Source: an uncultured Clostridia bacterium (GTDB lineage Bacteria; Bacillota; Clostridia; Christensenellales; Borkfalkiaceae). Taken from it: a DNA stretch of 64,000 nucleotides. Numbering within the stretch: position 1 is the first letter of the stretch; the number at the start of each line of letters is the position of its first letter. The notes under the pieces were generated by a model. The model searched no databases and had not been told where the DNA came from. It saw only the letters and a program-made list of their open reading frames with translations. The stretch is from assembly GCA_947629515.1 (NCBI GenBank), contig CANRDY010000005.1, positions 1 through 64,000 on the forward strand, given 5' to 3'. Below are positions 25,104-32,224 of this stretch, piece after piece. Made by a program: the position numbers and the translations under genes.

Positions 25104-27424
25104 AGAATTTTGCACTGGCGGGCAACCCCAACTGCGGAAAGACAACTCTTTTCAACGCGCTTACGGGCGCGACGGCGCACGTCGGCAACTGGCCGGGCGT
25201 GACCGTCGACAAGCGCGAGGGCGTGTATAAGGGCGGTTCGGAGCACGTCTCCATAACCGACCTTCCCGGCATTTACTCGCTTTCGCCCTACACCCCCGAA
25301 GAAGTCATTTCGCGCAACTATCTGCTCGAAGAAAAGCCCTACGGCGTCATCAACATAGTCGACGCGACCAACCTCGAGAGGAACTTATACCTCACCACAC
25401 AGCTGCTCGAGACCGACGTGCCCGTCATAATCGCCCTGAACATGATAGACGAGGTCGAAAAAATCGGCGACAGGGTGGACGCAAAGGCACTTGAAAAGAA
25501 GCTCGGCGTGCCCGTTGTGGCGATCTCCGCCCTTAAAGGTACGGGTATAAAGGAACTCATGGAGAGGGCGATCGCACTGCCCGCAGAGAGGAAGGGAACG
25601 ACCGTTCTCGGCGGCGACTTCAAAGGCGCGATAGACGTCGCAAAGGAGTTCTATATTTCCGAGGGGGTAACTTCGCCCCTCTTCCACGCCGTAAAACTGC
25701 TCGAGAGCGACGAGATAGAGCTTGAACGCAAGGGCGCGCGGGAAGTTTTGAAAAGAGCGGCGGGCGGCAAGGACATGGAAGCCGAGGTCGCAGACCAAAG
25801 ATATAAATATATATCGTCCGATCTCGCCCCTGCAAAGATAAAGGCGGGGGGAGAGATCCTTACAAAATCGGATAAGATAGACAGAGTGCTCACCCACAGG
25901 GTGTGGGCGTTGCCCATATTCGCGGTTGTGCTGTTCCTTATATTCCACCTCACCTTTTCGGAGGACTTTCTGTACATAGGCGCGATCTGCAATGCGGCGG
26001 GCAACCCCCTGCCCTCGGTGGCGGAGCTGGGCTACACCCTTTCGGACGGCGAAACGCTTTCGGCGGCGGGAAGGACGATATCGGTCTTTTACGACGGCGC
26101 GGTGTTCTCGCCGGGGGTAATGCTGTTCAACGCGTTCGATATATCCACGGGCTGTCTTTTATATGAAATAGCGGCGGCGATGGAGAACGCGGGCGCGGCG
26201 GCATGGGCTTCGGGACTTGTCAACGACGGCATTTTGAGCGGTATATTCGCCGTTCTGGGCTTTTTGCCGCAGATACTCTGCCTTTTCCTCTTCTTCTCGA
26301 TACTCGAGGACTCGGGGTATATGGCGAGGATCGCATTCGTGCTCGACAGAATATTCAGAAGATTCGGGCTTTCGGGCAGGGCGTTCATGCCCATGATAAT
26401 GGGCTTCGGCTGTTCCCTTCCCGCCATAATAAACACGCGCACGCTCGCCGACGACAAGGAGCGGACGGCGACGATAAGGGTAATACCATTCTTTTCGTGC
26501 GGGGCTAAACTGCCCATACTCACCGCCATTGCGGGGGGAATAGTCACGGTGTTCGGCATAGGCAACGCCGACGTCATCACCTTTTCGATGTACATACTCG
26601 GCGTGTGCACGGCGATCACCGCCGTTCTGCTGATGAGGAACACGACGTTAAGGGGCGAAACGCCGCCGTTTATAATGGAACTTCCCGCCTATCATCTTCC
26701 CCGCTTTAAGAACCTGATGATCCACCTTTGGGATAAGACCAAGCACTTCGTCAAAAAGGCGTTCACCATAATCTTTGCTTCGACCGTAATAATTTGGCTG
26801 CTTTCGAGCATAACGTTCGATTGGAAGTTCATTGACGGCGAAGCCGTAAACAGGTTCGGCGAAGTACTTACAATGGAGGACAGTATACTCGCGGGAGTGG
26901 GTAAGTTCATACAGCCGCTGTTCACGCCGCTCGGCTTCGGTTCACAGCTCGGAAATTGGGGCTGGGTGTTCGCCGTAGCCGCCATAACGGGGCTTATCGC
27001 AAAGGAGAACGTCATCGCAACTTTCGCAACGCTTGCCGCGTGCATAGTGGCGGGCTTCGAGGGCACCGACGAGGGCGTGGAAGAAGCCGTTATAATGATA
27101 GAGAATACGGGAATAACCATACCCGCGCTCATAGCCTTTATAGCCTTTAACATGACCACCGTGCCCTGCTTTGCCGCGTGCGCCACGGCAAGGGCGGAAC
27201 TGCCCAAGGGCAAGTTCAGATGGACGCTCTTGTTCTGGGTGTGCACCTCGTTCGTGGTGGGATCGGTCATCTACACCGTGGGCAGTTGGTGGTGGACGCT
27301 GTTCATATGGCTTGCGGTTGCAGGAGTTGTAGTCACGCTGATAGTTCTTAGAAATTTGGGAAAATTCGATATATGTTCGGTGTTCCGCCGCAAAAAGAGT
27401 GACGTCGCCGACAAGGAGGGGTGA
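25100..27424 (+). CDS. feoB: Fe(II) transporter FeoB
   Basis: This ferrous-iron transporter has 774 residues. The N-terminal G domain shows G1 GNPNCGKTTLFN, the G3 region ITDLPGIYSLSPY and G4 LNMID. A GDI-like helical linker and a polytopic membrane domain follow, with the Gate motifs PMIMGFGCSLPAI and ATLAACIVAG and the Cys-containing TVPCFAACATARAE. The chosen ATG overlaps the feoA2 stop; a frame start 21 nt earlier lies inside feoA2. The Cys-rich FeoB-associated peptide follows at once. The operon imports Fe(II) in anaerobic conditions, serving Fe-S enzymes such as the hydrogenase encoded nearby. Confidence 0.97.
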   Translation: MKNFALAGNPNCGKTTLFNALTGATAHVGNWPGVTVDKREGVYKGGSEHVSITDLPGIYSLSPYTPEEVISRNYLLEEKPYGVINIVDATNLERNLYLTTQLLETDVPVIIALNMIDEVEKIGDRVDAKALEKKLGVPVVAISALKGTGIKELMERAIALPAERKGTTVLGGDFKGAIDVAKEFYISEGVTSPLFHAVKLLESDEIELERKGAREVLKRAAGGKDMEAEVADQRYKYISSDLAPAKIKAGGEILTKSDKIDRVLTHRVWALPIFAVVLFLIFHLTFSEDFLYIGAICNAAGNPLPSVAELGYTLSDGETLSAAGRTISVFYDGAVFSPGVMLFNAFDISTGCLLYEIAAAMENAGAAAWASGLVNDGILSGIFAVLGFLPQILCLFLFFSILEDSGYMARIAFVLDRIFRRFGLSGRAFMPMIMGFGCSLPAIINTRTLADDKERTATIRVIPFFSCGAKLPILTAIAGGIVTVFGIGNADVITFSMYILGVCTAITAVLLMRNTTLRGETPPFIMELPAYHLPRFKNLMIHLWDKTKHFVKKAFTIIFASTVIIWLLSSITFDWKFIDGEAVNRFGEVLTMEDSILAGVGKFIQPLFTPLGFGSQLGNWGWVFAVAAITGLIAKENVIATFATLAACIVAGFEGTDEGVEEAVIMIENTGITIPALIAFIAFNMTTVPCFAACATARAELPKGKFRWTLLFWVCTSFVVGSVIYTVGSWWWTLFIWLAVAGVVVTLIVLRNLGKFDICSVFRRKKSDVADKEG

Positions 27425-27425
27425 G

Positions 27426-27650
27426 ATGTCCGCCGTGGATATTGCGGTAATTGCGTGCGTGTGCGTTGCGGTCGTTGCCGTTGCGGGGTATCTTGTGTAT
27501 AAAAGGATAAAGCGCAAAAAGAGCGGCGGCGGCTGCGACTGCTGCGGGTGCTCGACATGCTCCGCTTGTTCCGCGTGCGCCAAAAAGGCGGGATCCCCGA
27601 ACGCTTCGGATCGTGAGGAAGCGGGGGGAACGCATACCGAACGCTCGTAG
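27426..27650 (+). CDS. FeoB-associated Cys-rich membrane protein
   Basis: This 74-residue peptide has one N-terminal membrane helix (about 3-25), a basic KRIKRKK stop-transfer, a cysteine cluster CDCCGCSTCSACSAC (about 37-51) and a polar tail. That organisation matches the small FeoB-associated family found downstream of feoB in Firmicutes, thought to help Fe(II) handling. Its start lies 1 nt after the feoB stop. Confidence 0.88.
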   Translation: MSAVDIAVIACVCVAVVAVAGYLVYKRIKRKKSGGGCDCCGCSTCSACSACAKKAGSPNASDREEAGGTHTERS

Positions 27651-27858
27651 CTACCGTTAAATATCGTTCGGGCAAGGGTAACCCCTACCCTCCCCTCCCC
27701 CTTGAAAAAGGGGAGGGAATAAGAAAAAAATATTCGCTCCCATTCAAAAAAATAAATTTTTCCCATTCGCTCCCCTTCACTTGTGAGGGGGAGCTGTCTG
27801 TGTAACAGACTGAGGGGGTGTATTTCTAAATAATGTCGTATTACATTAAGGTATTTTT

Positions 27859-27886
27859 GCGCGCGGGCGTTCCAACGCCCGCGCGC
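27859..27886. terminator. Perfect GC hairpin after the feo operon
   Basis: GCGCGCGGGCGTT pairs with AACGCCCGCGCGC around CC. The same stem occurs after the GNAT gene at 7758. It has no strong T tract on the plus side. Confidence 0.5.
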
Positions 27887-27909
27887 ATATTATCGGAGCG
27901 ACTTATGGC

Positions 27910-28306
27910 ACTGTCATTTCGAGCGATATGACACGCGCCGCATGCGCGGGATTGAGCGAGAGAATCCCAAGGTGGTCTGTGCTTGCACTTTGAAACGCGA
28001 ACACAAAAACGCTCGCTCTTTGGTTTTTGCTCACTCCCGCTACCCCTACCCTCGCCCTTTCTCGAACGGCGCAAGGAAAAACGCCGTTCTCGGGCACCGT
28101 TCGCGCGTGCATTTGCGCGAACTCATCTCGTGCGGCAAAATAGCGCACTGTGCTGTTTTGAGAAGTCCGCACTTCGACCCTCCGAAGCGGAAGGGGAGGG
28201 AATGGAAGAAAGAACAGGGGGAGGGAATACAAGGGAGGGGGATTTTCTCGATTATACTGCGGAATAGATTTCTCCACTTCGCTAACGCTTCGGTCGAAAT
28301 GACAGT
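27910..28306 (+). repeat. Repeat family A, copy 2 (longest, carries nested E)
   Basis: ACTGTCATTTCGA at the left and TCGAAATGACAGT at the right form perfect 13-bp inverted ends. The internal hairpin is CGCGC-CGCAT-GCGCG. The length (397 bp) is explained by an E element at 28057-28180 and partial D-like sequence. Confidence 0.8.
28057..28180 (+). repeat. Repeat family E, copy 1
   Basis: Three consecutive hairpins: GAACGGCG/CGCCGTTC (28064-28089), GTTCGCGC/GCGCGAAC (28099-28122) and AAAATAGC/GCTGTTTT. They are separated by conserved linkers TCGGGCACC and TCATCTCGTGCGGC, ending near GCACTTCGACCC. Confidence 0.75.
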
Positions 28307-28319
28307 ATTATTTAAATTT

Positions 28320-28357
28320 GCGGCGTGGCGGGCTGTGGAAACAGCCCGCCACGCCGC
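28320..28357 (+). terminator. Terminator-like hairpin at the A/B repeat junction
   Basis: GCGGCGTGGCGGGCTG pairs with CAGCCCGCCACGCCGC. A hairpin of this kind stands at nearly every junction between an A element and a B unit. Confidence 0.55.
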
Positions 28358-28361
28358 TTAA

Positions 28362-28585
28362 TGTTGAACAGCCTATGCGCTCGTTTTGCTTCAACGCCGT
28401 TAAGAAACTTGATTAAGCGGAACGCTTACTTGCGTTGAACAGCCTATGCGCTCGTCTTGCTTCCCCGCCGTTAAGAATTACGACCGCGGCGGCACGCCGC
28501 TCAAGTGGAACGCTTGCTCGCGTTGAACCGCTTACACGCCGTATTGCCTAAACGCCGTTAAGAAACTTGGTTAAGCGGAACGCTT
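28362..28585 (-). repeat. Repeat B, three units, minus orientation
   Basis: Each unit starts GTTGAAC and contains CGCCGTTAAGAA and a 3' hairpin. Units 1 and 3 carry AAGCGGAACGCTT. Unit 2 adds GCGGCGGCACGCCGC, showing that the hairpin is exchangeable. Confidence 0.8.
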
Positions 28586-28632
28586 GGGGCGGGCGCTTTG
28601 AAAAGTGCCCGCCGCCATTTTCTTTTAATTCC

Positions 28633-28661
28633 TTGACAATTTGTTTTTGCCGTGGTATATT
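28633..28661 (+). promoter_or_regulatory. Promoter of the zinc-ribbon membrane protein gene
   Basis: TTGACA (28633-28638), a 17-nt spacer and TATATT (28656-28661). It predicts a leader of about 300 nt. Confidence 0.75.
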
Positions 28662-28689
28662 TAGGTTACCACAACACTTACAACTTAAT

Positions 28690-28936
28690 ATAACGGCACG
28701 GTATTTTTATGCTCTTTTTTGGGTTCGAACGCCCGAAAGTCAAATACAAATACCTCATTTTTGGTATACTTTATATCAAAAATGTCGATTATGTACACAG
28801 CAATAAATATAGCATTGCGTATCTCCTGCTGTGTACTTTGATTGACGATTTTTTCGTGCTGATAAGTTGTGAGTGGTGTGGTAACCGAAAGAGATACCGT
28901 GCGGTGTGCTCTCTCGGGAGCACACCTTATTTTTTA
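28690..28936 (+). promoter_or_regulatory. Riboswitch-like structured leader with intrinsic terminator
   Basis: GCACGGTAT (28696-28704) can pair with ATACCGTGC (28894-28902), closing a domain of about 200 nt like a P1 helix. Inside are the hairpins CATTTTTG/CAAAAATG (28756-28784) and GTACACAGCA/TGCTGTGTAC (28793-28836). Directly after P1 comes a 9-bp terminator stem GGTGTGCTC/GAGCACACC (28903-28926) followed by TTATTTTTT. The gene's SD and ATG lie 30-40 nt beyond. It matches no riboswitch consensus that I can recall. Confidence 0.6.
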
Positions 28937-28968
28937 CGCCGCACAAAAAAATTTTACGGAGGAAATCT

Positions 28969-30960
28969 ATGAACAAGTGTCCCAAATGCGGAACCGAATT
29001 CGAGGGAACTTTCTGTCCCGAGTGCGGCGAAAAATTTTCGGAAAGCAAAAAATGCCCCAAATGCGGTAACGAGTGCGCGGGCGGGGTCAAGTTTTGCCCT
29101 GCCTGCGGCTATGACTTTTACGGCAAAAAGGAGCAGGCAACGCCCGCCGCGCCCGCCGCGCCCGCCGCGGGCGCGGCGGGCGCAAAAAAGGCGGCTGAAT
29201 TCAGCGAACACGCAAAGGCGCCGTTCGGCAAACTGCATAAAATTTTGAATTGGTTGCCCGCTCTGCTGTTCGCGCTGTTTTCGGCGCTTACGTTCGCGTT
29301 CTTTGCCGCGCCCGTCGCGGTAATGACCGACGGCGGCCTGGGAGAGTTGCTCGGTGGCGGCTCTATGTCCGAAAGTTTCGGCAATATGTATTCGGCTTAT
29401 TCGGGGCAGATAACCGACCTGCCCTTAAAGGGTTGCGGCGTGGCGGCTATGGTGTTTGCCGTGCTCTCGATCGTGCCCGTCGTATGTGCGGCTGTCTTTC
29501 TGCTGGTAAGATATCTTTCGGCAAGCGACGGGTCGTCCGTCCGCGTAAACGCCTTTGCCCGTGCAAAGCGCGCCGTATCGAAGAGTGCGGAAATATATTC
29601 ATATGTTATATACATTGTTTTTGTAATAATTTCCGCCGTCATAATGGGCAAGACGGGCGAAGCCGACGAGGGCGCGGGCTTGCTTTCGGCGGGTGCGGGA
29701 ACGATACTTCTGATGGTTTTTCCGCTAGTGTTTGCGGCAATCGCGCTGGGCGGAAAGCTGTTCGACAGACTTTACATTCTTAACCATTTCCCCGAACTTG
29801 CGACAAAGAAGATAGAACCGCTGCCCGCTATCCCCTATACGGGCAAAGAACCCGCCTCGCCCGAAAACATTGAAAAGCCCTCGCGCAAAAGTTCGCCCGC
29901 ATATAATGAGAAAGTATTACAGAATTATCTGCGTTTCAGACGATTGTCAATATTGCTATCGTTGTTTTTGTTTGTGACAAGCGTATTTTTATTTTTTCTG
30001 TTTAATTTGAACCATAACGATAATGTGTCCAATTCGATACAAGCACTACTTATAATTTTATTTATTCTGGCTTGCGCAAGTCTGATATTATTTCCGCATA
30101 TAAAGAACGCGAAAATATTGAACGTAAACGCTAAATTGAAATCTTCTTTCCCATGGTGTGTTATCTTTTGGATAATAGGTGTAATTATGGGTTTGATATG
30201 GTTTTATAATATTAATAACGCATTTTATCATCAATATTGGGCTGATATGAAAGGCTTTTCTCTGTTGGCGTCGGTCGTATATCCGATATTGGCTGCATTG
30301 AGTATATATTGCATATTCGTCTACTGTCTGTTGTTCTCGGCGGCTAAGAGTTACAGAGAGACATTTTACGGTTCAACCAAATATACCGACGGTATGAGTA
30401 TGACTGCTTATGGAAAAGAATTTATCGAAAAGCAAAAAGCCTATTTGGAGAAGATACGCCGATATGAAGCATATAAACCGGTATTAACGGCACACAAAGT
30501 TTCAATGGATAAATATAACTTTGAAAAATCAATGTGCGAGGCGGGGGAAGATTACCGCGATAAAAAGGCAAGGCGTGCGTTTTGGTTTCGCACTCATAAA
30601 TTGGCGACTGCGGGTATTGCGCTTGCCGCGGCGGCGGTCATAACCATTGCCGTAGTGTTGCCTGTGACCGTGACGTTGCCGGGCGGCGGGCTTGACGGCA
30701 CGTATTACGCCTATCGCTCCGAGACATATGATGAGAACAATTACATAATCATCTCGGGGAACACGTGGAAAGATGACGACGATATGAGCGGCACGTTGCA
30801 GAGGAACGGCGACTCGCTCTCGTTCACGTATGACTTTTTCGGCAGTACCGAAGAGCTTTACAGCGGGACGTACATTTCCGAGGGCGTGATACAGCTCAAG
30901 GTTTCCGCGGTGAGCACGGTGTATTATTGCGTTAAGGGGAAAGTTCCGCCGAAGGAATAG
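28969..30960 (+). CDS. Zinc-ribbon polytopic membrane protein
   Basis: This is a 663-residue protein of unknown function. Two double-Cys zinc ribbons are at the N-terminus (about 1-50, CPKCGTEF...CPECG and CPKCGNE...CPACGYDF). An Ala/Pro/Gly linker leads to about nine membrane helices, a charged cytoplasmic segment (about 480-545), a last helix (about 545-570) and an extracytoplasmic C-terminal domain of about 90 residues starting GGGLDGTYYAYRSE. The start is the ATG after a GGAGG. The stretch from about 29900 to 30540 is clearly more AT-rich, with different codon use. It may act in envelope sensing or homeostasis. Confidence 0.8.
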   Translation: MNKCPKCGTEFEGTFCPECGEKFSESKKCPKCGNECAGGVKFCPACGYDFYGKKEQATPAAPAAPAAGAAGAKKAAEFSEHAKAPFGKLHKILNWLPALLFALFSALTFAFFAAPVAVMTDGGLGELLGGGSMSESFGNMYSAYSGQITDLPLKGCGVAAMVFAVLSIVPVVCAAVFLLVRYLSASDGSSVRVNAFARAKRAVSKSAEIYSYVIYIVFVIISAVIMGKTGEADEGAGLLSAGAGTILLMVFPLVFAAIALGGKLFDRLYILNHFPELATKKIEPLPAIPYTGKEPASPENIEKPSRKSSPAYNEKVLQNYLRFRRLSILLSLFLFVTSVFLFFLFNLNHNDNVSNSIQALLIILFILACASLILFPHIKNAKILNVNAKLKSSFPWCVIFWIIGVIMGLIWFYNINNAFYHQYWADMKGFSLLASVVYPILAALSIYCIFVYCLLFSAAKSYRETFYGSTKYTDGMSMTAYGKEFIEKQKAYLEKIRRYEAYKPVLTAHKVSMDKYNFEKSMCEAGEDYRDKKARRAFWFRTHKLATAGIALAAAAVITIAVVLPVTVTLPGGGLDGTYYAYRSETYDENNYIIISGNTWKDDDDMSGTLQRNGDSLSFTYDFFGSTEELYSGTYISEGVIQLKVSAVSTVYYCVKGKVPPKE

Positions 30961-31145
30961 CTACCGTTAAACTTCGTATATGCTTTGCAATACGGCGTTG
31001 AACATCGCTCCGCCTTGGTAAGGCTACGCCTTCGGTACGACACGTACTTCATTGTACGCTCCCTGCGGTCGTCGCTCGTTCGCCTTGTCTTGCTCGCATC
31101 TACAAAGTTTCTAACTTCGTACAAGCAAGTTACTTCGTTCAAGCA
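30961..31145 (+). repeat. Repeat family C, copy 2
   Basis: It starts CTACCGTTAAACTTCGTATA, contains GAACATCGCTCCGCCTTG and CATTGTACGCTCCCTGC, and ends with AAGTTTCTAACTTCGTACA. Minus-strand translations give a spurious, repeatedly occurring peptide. Confidence 0.75.
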
Positions 31146-31174
31146 CTTCTAATATTATCGGAGTAACTTATGGC

Positions 31175-31489
31175 ACTGTCATTTCGAGGGATATGACACG
31201 CGCCGCAGGCGCGGGATTGAGCGAGAGTTCTCGCGCGGCGTAAGGAATGCCGCCGCGCTCGGTCACCGTTTGCGCGGGACGTATGCGCAAACTCATCTCG
31301 TGCGGCAAAACAGCGGGTGTCCGCTGTTTTAAGAAACCCCGCACTCGACCCCCGTGGTCTGTGCTTGCTCTTTGAAACCGACCCCCAAATGTCTAAAATA
31401 ATAACTCCGCTATACTGCGGAATAGACCTGTTCGTCGTACCGCTGCGAAGCAGACTACGCCGCTTCGCGGCTTCGCTCAGGGTGACAGT
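31175..31489 (+). repeat. Repeat family A, copy 3 (carries nested E)
   Basis: The left end is ACTGTCATTTCGA and the right end GGGTGACAGT. The conserved GAGCGAGAG block is interrupted by the E element at 31227-31351. Confidence 0.75.
31227..31351 (+). repeat. Repeat family E, copy 2 (compensatory stem changes)
   Basis: Hairpins are GCGCGGCG/CGCCGCGC (31233-31258), GTTTGCGC/GCGCAAAC (31268-31292) and AAAACAGCGG/CCGCTGTTTT. Compared with copy 1, both arms changed together while the linkers stayed the same. Confidence 0.78.
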
Positions 31490-31509
31490 TATTATTTAAA
31501 ATTAAATTT

Positions 31510-31539
31510 GCGGCGGGGCGCACACGTGCGCCCCGCCGC
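31510..31539 (+). terminator. GC-rich hairpin at an A/B junction
   Basis: GCGGCGGGGCGCAC pairs with GTGCGCCCCGCCGC. Confidence 0.5.
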
Positions 31540-31654
31540 TTAATGTTGAACAGCCTACACGCCGTACTACCGCAACGCCGTTAAGACACTTGATCAAACG
31601 GAACGTTTGCTAATATTTGCATAATTTATTTTGTAATTTTGGGGTCAAAAAGTT

Positions 31655-31683
31655 TTGTCTTTTTGGGCAAGGTCTGTTATAAT
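31655..31683 (+). promoter_or_regulatory. Promoter of the hydrogenase operon
   Basis: TTGTCT (31655-31660), a 17-nt spacer and TATAAT (31678-31683). A second TATAAT lies about 15 nt further on. Confidence 0.75.
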
Positions 31684-31726
31684 AAGGTTCGTTATAATAT
31701 AAAGTATAAAATCACAGGAGTATCAG

Positions 31727-32215
31727 ATGGCACAGATTGATTTCGACGGCACGCCCGAACAGGCTGCCGCACTGAAAAGCTGTATCGACGAACACCGCGC
31801 CGAAAAGGGCGCGCTGATGCCCGTTCTGCACGAGGCGCAGAATATCTACGGATATCTTCCCGCCGAAGTACAGGAGGTCATCGCCGAAGAGCTGGGTATA
31901 CCCCTCGCCGAAGTCTACGGCGTGGCGACGTTCTACTCGCAGTTCTCCCTTCAACCCAAGGGCAAGCACAAAATAAGCGTATGTCTCGGCACGGCTTGCT
32001 ATGTAAAGGGTTCCGACAAGATCCTCGAAGCGGTCGAAAAGGAACTTCACATAACCTGCGGGGAATGTACCGCCGACAGAAAGTTCTCCCTCGACAGCTG
32101 TCGTTGCGTGGGCGCGTGCGGACTTGCGCCCGTTATGATAGTGGACGGCGAGGTCTACGGCAAGCTCACCGCAAAGGAAGTGCCTGCCATACTCGACAAA
32201 TATATGAAGGAATGA
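31727..32215 (+). CDS. Bifurcating [FeFe]-hydrogenase, NuoE-like subunit
   Basis: This 162-residue protein is a thioredoxin-fold [2Fe-2S] subunit of the NuoE/HydC/HndA family. It shows the LMPVLHEAQNIYGYLP and AEVYGVATFYSQF N-terminal signatures. The four cluster cysteines are in CLGTACYVKG and the later CRCVGACGLAP. It passes electrons between the NAD(H)-reactive subunit and the other partners. The SD AGGAG precedes the ATG. It is the first of three tightly linked genes, 9 nt ahead of the next. Confidence 0.95.
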   Translation: MAQIDFDGTPEQAAALKSCIDEHRAEKGALMPVLHEAQNIYGYLPAEVQEVIAEELGIPLAEVYGVATFYSQFSLQPKGKHKISVCLGTACYVKGSDKILEAVEKELHITCGECTADRKFSLDSCRCVGACGLAPVMIVDGEVYGKLTAKEVPAILDKYMKE

Positions 32216-32224
32216 GGTGCTGAG

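Larger units (their letters stand above)
27651..28632. other. Large repeat-only intergenic region
   Basis: About 1 kb contains no supported gene. In order it holds a C fragment (27651-27675), D (27676-27830), a perfect hairpin (27859-27886), A (27910-28306) with E nested inside (28057-28180), a terminator-like hairpin (28320-28357), three minus-oriented B units (28362-28585) and a last hairpin (28589-28613). The short open frames here consist only of repeat sequence. Confidence 0.75.
30961..31654. other. Repeat-filled gap before the hydrogenase operon
   Basis: No gene is seen. Repeat C (30961-31145) is followed by repeat A (31175-31489) with a nested E (31227-31351), a hairpin (31510-31539), one minus-oriented B unit (31543-31612) and an AT-rich stretch leading into the hydrogenase promoter. 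Confidence 0.7.

Noticed and set aside
24540-25145. 201-codon minus-strand frame between the feoA genes
   Set aside because: It crosses into the conserved feoA2 and feoB starts on the other strand and shows no domain; Leu/Phe richness reflects A-rich plus-strand DNA.
30924-31142. Small minus-strand ORFs in repeat C (also near 56038-56295)
   Set aside because: The same peptide recurs in several copies of repeat C with no ribosome site, so it is a translation of repeat DNA.
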